From NCBI RefSeq assembly GCF_016793485.1, contig NZ_JAEULZ010000014.1, forward strand, positions 1 to 49,090: a stretch of 49,090 nt of DNA, written 5' to 3'. A program made the position numbers and the translations under genes. The stretch's first letter is position 1, and each line of letters begins with the position of its first letter. The DNA is from Mesorhizobium sp. GTDB lineage: Bacteria > Pseudomonadota > Alphaproteobacteria > Rhizobiales > Rhizobiaceae. A model generated the notes under the pieces. The model did not search any database, had not been told where the DNA came from, and was given only the letters and a program-made list of their open reading frames with translations. Shown here in pieces: positions 41,211-49,090 of the stretch.

Positions 41211-42518
41211 TCAGGCGGCCCGTACCTGTTGGGCGGGGGCGGGCGCGGCGACAAGCCGCTCGCCGTCATGGCCGGTGACCATAGCCTCGACGATCTCACC
41301 TGGGCGGCCGGCTTCGAGCGCGGTCAGCGTAAAACCTTCGGTGCGGCCAAGTCCCTCGCGCTCGACCAGCACGGACTGGGCGGTCCCCACGACAGAAGCG
41401 AGGTGCCGCTTGTAGGCCTTTTCGCCGACGGCACGCAGCCGCGCTGCACGTTCCTTGACGACCTCGCGCCGCACCGGCGGCATGCGCGCAGCAGGCGTGC
41501 CTTCACGCGGCGAGAACGGAAAGACATGCAGGTGCGTCAGCCCACATTCCTCGACGATCCCAAGCGAATTCTCGAACATCGCCTCCGTCTCGGTCGGGAA
41601 ACCGGCGATGATGTCGGCGCCGAACACCACGTCCGGCCGCAGCGCGCGCACCTCGACGCAGAAGCGGATGGAATCGTCACGCAGATGGCGGCGCTTCATG
41701 CGCTTGAGGATCATGTTGTCGCCCGACTGAAGCGACAGATGCAAATGCGGCATCAGCCGCTTCTCGGTGGCGATCACGTCCATCAGTTCCGAATCCGCCT
41801 CGATGGAGTCGATCGAGGACAACCTTAGCCGGCGCACATCCGTCACCTGCCGCAGGATCGTTTTAACAAGCCTGCCGAGCTTCGGCGCTCCGGGCAGATC
41901 GGCACCGTAGCTGGTGAGATCGACGCCCGACAGCACCACCTCGGCATAGCCATTGCCGGCCAGCCGCTTCACCTGCTCGACCACCGCGCCCATCGGGACC
42001 GAGCGGGAATTGCCGCGCCCATAGGGGATGATGCAGAAGGTGCAGCGATGGTCGCAGCCGTTCTGTACCTGCACGAAAGCACGGGCGCGGCCCTCGATGG
42101 CGTCAACCATGTGCGACGCCGTCTCGCGCACCGAGAAAATGTCGTTGACGCGCGCCTTCTCGAAGTCGTTGACGCCAAAGTCCGGCAGGGCGCGGTAATT
42201 GTGGGCCTTCAACTTCTCCTCGTTGCCGAGAACGAGATCGACCTCAGCCATGTCGGAGAAGGTCGCCGGCTCGGTCTGCGCGGCGCAGCCGGTGACGATG
42301 ATGCGGGCGTTCGGATTCTCGCGGCGTGCCTTGCGGATAGACTGCTTGGCCTGGCGGACGGCTTCCGCTGTAACGGCGCAGGTGTTGAAGATGACGGCGC
42401 CGTCTTGCAGTTCACCAAGTCCGGCGGCGGTCGCCTCGCGGCGCATGACCTCGGATTCATAAGTATTGAGCCGGCACCCGAAGGTGACGATGTCGATGCC
42501 GCGTGTCGAACCTGACAT
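41211..42518 (-). CDS. mtaB: tRNA methylthiotransferase MtaB
   Basis: A 435-residue radical SAM enzyme that adds methylthio to t6A37 in tRNA. The N-terminal UPF0004 domain has Cys in FGCRLN, FNTCAVT and TGCAAQ. The radical SAM cluster is CDHRCTFC. A C-terminal TRAM-like region follows (about residues 375-430). All cluster Cys are present. Its ATG overlaps the dapF stop by one base (TGATG). Confidence 0.95.
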   Translation of the reverse strand: MSGSTRGIDIVTFGCRLNTYESEVMRREATAAGLGELQDGAVIFNTCAVTAEAVRQAKQSIRKARRENPNARIIVTGCAAQTEPATFSDMAEVDLVLGNEEKLKAHNYRALPDFGVNDFEKARVNDIFSVRETASHMVDAIEGRARAFVQVQNGCDHRCTFCIIPYGRGNSRSVPMGAVVEQVKRLAGNGYAEVVLSGVDLTSYGADLPGAPKLGRLVKTILRQVTDVRRLRLSSIDSIEADSELMDVIATEKRLMPHLHLSLQSGDNMILKRMKRRHLRDDSIRFCVEVRALRPDVVFGADIIAGFPTETEAMFENSLGIVEECGLTHLHVFPFSPREGTPAARMPPVRREVVKERAARLRAVGEKAYKRHLASVVGTAQSVLVEREGLGRTEGFTLTALEAGRPGEIVEAMVTGHDGERLVAAPAPAQQVRAA

Positions 42519-43402
42519 CAGGCGGCGCTTTCCGTATCACGCAGCCATGTGCCGGTCGCGGGATCGAAGGTGCCGGAGAATTCCCACTCCGCCGGGCCGG
42601 TCATGACGACATGGTCGTCAGCGCGCCATTCGATCGCGAGCACGCCCCCTGACGGCACGGTGACAGAGACGTTCCGGCCGGTGCGGCCGGTGCGGGCGGC
42701 CGACACGGCAGCGGCGCAGGTGGCGGAACCGCAGGCCAGCGTCAGGCCCGCGCCGCGCTCCCAGGTGCGGATCGTCATCGTATCGCGCGAGGTGACCTGC
42801 GCGATGGTGATGTTGGCGCGCTCCGGGAAGATCGGGTGGTTTTCCAGCATCGGGCCGAAGCGGTCGAGCGCATAGCTCCAGACGTCATTGTCGACCCAGA
42901 AGATGGCGTGCGGATTGCCCATGCTGGCGACAGAGGGTGAATGCAGCACAGGCGCGTCGATCGGCCCGATCTGCAGTTCGATCATGCGCGTATCGCGGAA
43001 TTCTTCAGCCAGCGGGATATCCTGCCAGCCGAAGCGCGGCACGCCCATGTCGACCGAGATGAGCCCGTCGGTATGTTCTTCCGCCGTCAGGATGCCGGCG
43101 ACGGTCTCGAAGGTGAAGCGCTTCTCGCCGGTCTCGGCAGCGAGCGCTTGCACGACGCAGCGCATGCCGTTGCCGCAGGCCTGCGCCTTCGATCCGTCGG
43201 AGTTGATGATCTCGATGTAGTTGGCAGTGCCGGGCGTCCGCGGATCGTGGATCGCCATGATCTGGTCGAACTTCGTCGCCGGGTCTGCATTGAGCGCGAT
43301 CGCAGCTTCCGGCGTGACGCGATCGGCGCGGCCGCGCATGTCGGCAACGACGATGGCGTTGCCGAGCCCGTTCATCTTGGCAAAGGGGGCCGCGCTGGCC
43401 AT
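42518..43402 (-). CDS. dapF: Diaminopimelate epimerase
   Basis: The 294-residue enzyme converts LL- to meso-diaminopimelate for peptidoglycan and lysine. The catalytic Cys pair is in QACGNGMRC and [10 protein letters not shown]. It begins [21 protein letters not shown], typical. It heads the operon dapF-mtaB-ftsY-ispZ and is divergent from the Omp19-like gene across about 270 bases. Confidence 0.96.
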   Translation of the reverse strand: MASAAPFAKMNGLGNAIVVADMRGRADRVTPEAAIALNADPATKFDQIMAIHDPRTPGTANYIEIINSDGSKAQACGNGMRCVVQALAAETGEKRFTFETVAGILTAEEHTDGLISVDMGVPRFGWQDIPLAEEFRDTRMIELQIGPIDAPVLHSPSVASMGNPHAIFWVDNDVWSYALDRFGPMLENHPIFPERANITIAQVTSRDTMTIRTWERGAGLTLACGSATCAAAVSAARTGRTGRNVSVTVPSGGVLAIEWRADDHVVMTGPAEWEFSGTFDPATGTWLRDTESAA

Positions 43403-43670
43403 GGAGAACGCTTCCGCTTCGGTTTCCGGCTATATGGCCGAATCGACGGGGAATTACCAGTGTGGCCGCCGTCCGTCGGGGAACGGCACAGGGGGCGCTA
43501 CAGCCCGTGCCGATGATTCAGAACGTCACAATATTTGAAAATCTTTCGCGATAAATCTCGCCGCACACCCAATTTTAACCATATCAGGCTGAAATTTGGC
43601 CACCTTCATCATCTTGTAGGTGGTGGAAGGATTGTCCCGCGGCCGCGCGCCGGCCCGACGGAGGGGTGTT

Positions 43671-44210
43671 ATGGCATTTTCGAAGATCGGCCTTGCTGCA
43701 GTATCGCTGGCGGTGTTGACCGCGGGCTGCTCCAGTACGCGCTTCTCGTCGATGAACGAACAGCCGGCCCCCCTGCAAGCCGCCCCATCGGGCAGCGTAA
43801 CATCCTCCACGAAACTTCCGCCGCCGGCAACGCCAACCACGCCGACTGATCCGGCAGCATTTCCGACCGCACCCGGCGCGGGCACTCAAGTTGCAGCCGC
43901 CGGCCCCGATCCGGCCGCGGCCGCAGCACCAGACCTGACGACCGCCAATGTCGCGGGCGTGTGGAACGCCTCCGTGTCCGGCCAGAGCTGCCGCGTCGCG
44001 ACCCCGCAGACCAAGTTCGGCTCCGGCTATCGCGCCGGCCCGCTGCGCTGCCCGGCTCCGGTCGATGGCGTAAAGAGCTGGAACGTCGCCGGCAAGCAGC
44101 TCTCGCTCTATGACGAGGGTGGCTCGGTGGTGGCGACGCTCTATTCTTCCGGCGAGGGAAAATTCAATGGACAGACCTCCACCGGATTGCCTATTTCGCT
44201 TTCCAGGTAA
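43671..44210 (+). CDS. Omp19-like outer-membrane lipoprotein (protease inhibitor family)
   Basis: A 179-residue lipoprotein. The lipobox LTAGC puts the lipidated Cys at residue 20. A Pro/Thr-rich linker of about 70 residues follows. The last 90 residues (VAGVWNASVSGQSCRVATPQTKFGSGYRAGPLRCP, then LSLYDEGGSVVATLYSSGEGKFNGQT) strongly resemble Brucella Omp19, which has the AprI/Inh metalloprotease-inhibitor fold. That similarity is from memory. A longer frame from 43620 exists; MAFSKIG fits the signal peptide. Confidence 0.88.
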   Translation: MAFSKIGLAAVSLAVLTAGCSSTRFSSMNEQPAPLQAAPSGSVTSSTKLPPPATPTTPTDPAAFPTAPGAGTQVAAAGPDPAAAAAPDLTTANVAGVWNASVSGQSCRVATPQTKFGSGYRAGPLRCPAPVDGVKSWNVAGKQLSLYDEGGSVVATLYSSGEGKFNGQTSTGLPISLSR

Positions 44211-44241
44211 TTGTCCCGTCCACTCTCCGCTTTAATGACCT

Positions 44242-45453
44242 ATGCACCTGCGTGACGGCCCAGAGTCGTATTCGACCGTCGCGCAGCGCTATGCGCATCT
44301 TGTCGACAAGGGCGAGATATCAGACGACCCGGCGCAGCGCCCGGTTGTGGCGGCGCTCGACCAACTGATCGACGACATCCGGGCAAAGAGGCTGCAACGA
44401 AAGTCGAGCGCGCTCGGATGGCTGTTCGCCAAGAACCGCGCTGCGCAGGAGAAGGTCGCCGGCCTCTATGTCCATGGCGGCGTCGGGCGCGGCAAGACGA
44501 TGTTGATGGACATGTTCTTCGACACTGTCCCGGTGCGGCGTAAACGGCGCGTCCACTTCAACGCCTTCATGGCGGATGCGCAGGATCGCATCCAGAAACA
44601 CAGGCAGGCGCGCAAGGAAGGAACGGTCCGCGAGGACGATCCGATACCGCCGGTGGCAAGGGCGCTCGCCGATGAGGCGTGGGTGCTGTGTTTCGACGAG
44701 TTCACCGTGACTGACATCGCCGATGCGATGATCCTGTCGCGGCTGTTCTCGGCGCTGTTCGAGAACGGCGTGGTGCTGGTCGCGACCTCGAACGTCGCCC
44801 CCGAAGATCTCTATCGCGACGGCCTGAACCGCCAGCTTTTCCTGCCCTTCGTGGCGCTTCTGAAGCGCCATACTCAGGTGATGACACTGGACTCCCCGAC
44901 CGACTACCGCATGGAAAAGCTCAATCGCATGCCGGTCTACCTGACGCCGCTTTCGGCTGAGACCGACAGGCGGATGGACGAGGCCTGGGCGGCGGTGACG
45001 CATGGCAAGCTTGCAGCGCCCGACACGGTTACGGTCAAGGGCCGGCAGGTCGCGGTGCCGCTTTCGGCAGGCCGGTCGGCGCGTTTCGGCTTTGCCGATC
45101 TCTGTGACGCGCCGCTTGCCGCCCGCGACTACCTGGCCATCGCCGAAAAATACGACACGATCTTCATCGACCACGTGCCGGTCATGGACCAGACGCGCCG
45201 CAACGCCGCGAAGCGCTTCATCCTGCTGGTCGATACGCTCTACGACCGTCATATGCGGGTGGTTATCAGCGCCGCCGCCGCGCCTGACCAGCTCTACGCC
45301 GGGGCCCCTGGCGTCACCGAGGCATTCGAATTCGACCGCACCGCCTCGCGTCTTATCGAGATGCAGAGCGCGGAATGGCTTGATGACTGGTCGAAAAGCC
45401 ACCTGACCCAGGGGCAGGATGGCTCGTCCAAAACGGCCATTTCAAACCTGTAA
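44242..45453 (+). CDS. zapE: Cell division protein ZapE (AFG1-like ATPase)
   Basis: A 403-residue AAA-like ATPase associated with the divisome. The Walker A is YVHGGVGRGKTMLMDMFF, with VRRKRRVHFNAFMADAQ and the Walker B ALADEAWVLCFDEFTVTDIADA. The sensor region VLVATSNVAPEDLYRDGLNR is present. The gene lies 31 bases after the Omp19-like gene and upstream of mdh. Confidence 0.95.
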   Translation: MHLRDGPESYSTVAQRYAHLVDKGEISDDPAQRPVVAALDQLIDDIRAKRLQRKSSALGWLFAKNRAAQEKVAGLYVHGGVGRGKTMLMDMFFDTVPVRRKRRVHFNAFMADAQDRIQKHRQARKEGTVREDDPIPPVARALADEAWVLCFDEFTVTDIADAMILSRLFSALFENGVVLVATSNVAPEDLYRDGLNRQLFLPFVALLKRHTQVMTLDSPTDYRMEKLNRMPVYLTPLSAETDRRMDEAWAAVTHGKLAAPDTVTVKGRQVAVPLSAGRSARFGFADLCDAPLAARDYLAIAEKYDTIFIDHVPVMDQTRRNAAKRFILLVDTLYDRHMRVVISAAAAPDQLYAGAPGVTEAFEFDRTASRLIEMQSAEWLDDWSKSHLTQGQDGSSKTAISNL

Positions 45454-46665
<1,212 letters not shown>

Positions 46666-46677
46666 GGGGTCGCAGCG

Positions 46678-47871
<1,194 letters not shown>

Positions 47872-47875
47872 TCCT

Positions 47876-48247
47876 ATGCCCCCGCGCAAGATAAACCTTG
47901 TCCAGGCTGCGGATGAGAAGATCGTCAAGGTCTTCGATCCGCACATCGCCGGCGACATCAACGATGCCCAGGCCAAGGTCGCCAAGTTCGGCGCGGTCTT
48001 CGACTGGCATGCGCATGAAGCCGAGGACGAGGCGTTTCTGGTCCTGCGCGGCAAGCTCGCCATCGATTTCCGCGATGGCGTCGTCGAACTCGACGAGGGC
48101 GATTTCATCGTTGTACCGCGCGGCGTCGAGCATCGCCCGCGCTCGATGACGACAGAGCCCATCGTGCTGATGTTCGAACCGTCGACGACCCTGAACACAG
48201 GCAATGCCAAGAGCGACCTGACCGTCGCTAAGCCGAAGAGATTGTAG
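47876..48247 (+). CDS. Cupin-domain protein inserted between sucC and sucD
   Basis: A 123-residue single-domain cupin. Motif 1 is [22 protein letters not shown] and motif 2 is [16 protein letters not shown]; the His, His, Glu and His metal ligands are all present. It starts four bases after sucC stops and ends seven bases before the sucD ATG, so it is read with them. Its role is unknown; a metal-dependent dioxygenase or small-molecule sensor are possibilities. It splits the usual sucCD pair. Confidence 0.85.
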   Translation: MPPRKINLVQAADEKIVKVFDPHIAGDINDAQAKVAKFGAVFDWHAHEAEDEAFLVLRGKLAIDFRDGVVELDEGDFIVVPRGVEHRPRSMTTEPIVLMFEPSTTLNTGNAKSDLTVAKPKRL

Positions 48248-48254
48248 GAACGCC

Positions 48255-49090
48255 ATGTCCATCCTGATCAACAAGAACACCAAAGTCCTCGTGCAGGGCC
48301 TGACCGGCAAGACGGGCACCTTCCACACCGAGCAGGCGCTGGCCTACCACGGCACCAAGATGGTGGGTGGCATCCACCCCTCGAAGGGCGGCGAGACCTG
48401 GACAGGCGCCAAGGGCGAGACGCTGCCGATCTTCGCGACCGTCGCCGAAGGCAAGCAGAAGACGGGCGCCGACGCATCCGTGATCTACGTGCCGCCGGCA
48501 GGCGCGGGTGCCGCGATCATCGAGGCGATCGAGGCCGAGATTCCGCTCATCGTCTGCATCACCGAGGGTATTCCGGTGATGGACATGGTCAAGGTCAAGG
48601 CGAAGCTCGACAAGTCTAAGTCGCGGCTGGTCGGGCCGAACTGCCCGGGCATCGTGACCCCCGACGAGTGCAAGATCGGCATCATGCCGGGCAACATCTT
48701 CCGTAAGGGCTCGGTGGGTGTTGTCTCGCGCTCGGGAACACTTACCTATGAGGCAGTGTTCCAGACCACCAATGAAGGTCTTGGCCAGACGACGGCCGTC
48801 GGCATCGGCGGCGATCCCGTCAAGGGCACCGAGTTCATCGACATGCTGGAGATGTTCCTGGCCGATGACGAGACCAAGTCGATCATCATGATCGGCGAGA
48901 TCGGCGGCTCGGCCGAAGAAGACGCGGCGCAGTTCCTGATCGACGAGGCCAAGAAGGGCCGCAAGAAGCCGATGGCCGGCTTCATCGCGGGCCGCACCGC
49001 CCCTCCCGGCAGGACGATGGGCCACGCCGGCGCGGTCATCTCCGGCGGCAAGGGCGGCGCGGAAGACAAGATCGCGGCGATGGAAGCCGC
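48255..49090 (+). CDS. sucD: Succinyl-CoA synthetase alpha subunit (partial, cut by window end)
   Basis: The first 278 residues of about 300. The N-terminal CoA-binding domain reads [33 protein letters not shown]. The phosphohistidine loop [14 protein letters not shown] is near the end. It forms the catalytic complex with SucC. The 3' end lies outside the window. Confidence 0.97.
   Translation, partial: MSILINKNTKVLVQGLTGKTGTFHTEQALAYHGTKMVGGIHPSKGGETWTGAKGETLPIFATVAEGKQKTGADASVIYVPPAGAGAAIIEAIEAEIPLIVCITEGIPVMDMVKVKAKLDKSKSRLVGPNCPGIVTPDECKIGIMPGNIFRKGSVGVVSRSGTLTYEAVFQTTNEGLGQTTAVGIGGDPVKGTEFIDMLEMFLADDETKSIIMIGEIGGSAEEDAAQFLIDEAKKGRKKPMAGFIAGRTAPPGRTMGHAGAVISGGKGGAEDKIAAMEA

Overview
The window is about 49 kb of a high-GC alphaproteobacterial chromosome, most likely a Rhizobiales member of the Phyllobacteriaceae/Mesorhizobium–Brucella neighbourhood. 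The evidence is the split F1 ATP synthase cluster atpHAGDC, an mdh-sucC-sucD order, a lipoprotein very like Brucella Omp19, the dapF-mtaB-ftsY-ispZ run, a usg gene, and intergenic palindromes of rhizobial type. The placement is by protein and gene-order recognition only. There is no rRNA, tRNA, CRISPR array, integrase or complete insertion sequence; this is mostly ordinary core chromosome.

Layout. 1-602: unassigned edge sequence, a long imperfect palindrome and the atp terminator. 603-5608 (minus): atpHAGDC. 5866-9729 (minus): priA, then a lower-GC AAA ATPase gene and a small membrane protein. 9825-11301 (plus): transaldolase-like aldolase and an FAH-family hydratase. 11307-14496 (minus): leuS-lptE. 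14639-15301 (plus): YggS-type PLP protein. 15354-16838 (minus): PhoA-type alkaline phosphatase. 17040-18725 (plus): aldo/keto reductase and a DHFR-fold protein. 18756-19028 (minus): usg. 19361-22041 (plus): acs and a MOSC protein. 22043-23320 (minus): cyclopropane fatty acid synthase. 23430-23664 (plus): a very small transcription unit with an unusually long Shine-Dalgarno match and a terminator. 23706-26608 (minus): Tad-like VWA protein, transglutaminase-like protein and an SDHAF4-like protein. 26724-32724 (plus): htpX, rsmB-type methyltransferase, heparinase II/III-family protein and purH. 32905-33939 (minus): asd. 34373-35863 (plus): DUF805 protein and a methyltransferase. 35971-38453 (minus): phnDCE-type ABC transporter. 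38587-43402 (minus): dapF-mtaB-ftsY-ispZ-PPOX run. 43671-45453 (plus): Omp19-like lipoprotein and zapE. 45697-49090 (plus): mdh, sucC, an interposed cupin gene, and sucD, which is cut by the window edge.

How the genes fit together. Energy metabolism dominates both ends (F1 ATP synthase; malate dehydrogenase and succinyl-CoA synthetase), with acetate activation by Acs in the middle. Envelope functions recur: LptE, Omp19, IspZ, FtsY, HtpX, Cfa and DapF. Phosphate scavenging appears twice, as the alkaline phosphatase and the phnDCE transporter, and both start regions carry a sequence resembling a PHO box at a similar distance (about 50-60 nt) from the start codon.

No multi-gene novel system is evident. 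The parts most worth a second look are the tiny gene at 23498-23566, the cupin between sucC and sucD, the lower-GC AAA ATPase downstream of priA, the two PHO-box candidates, and a plus-strand terminator at about 25.4 kb with no assigned gene.
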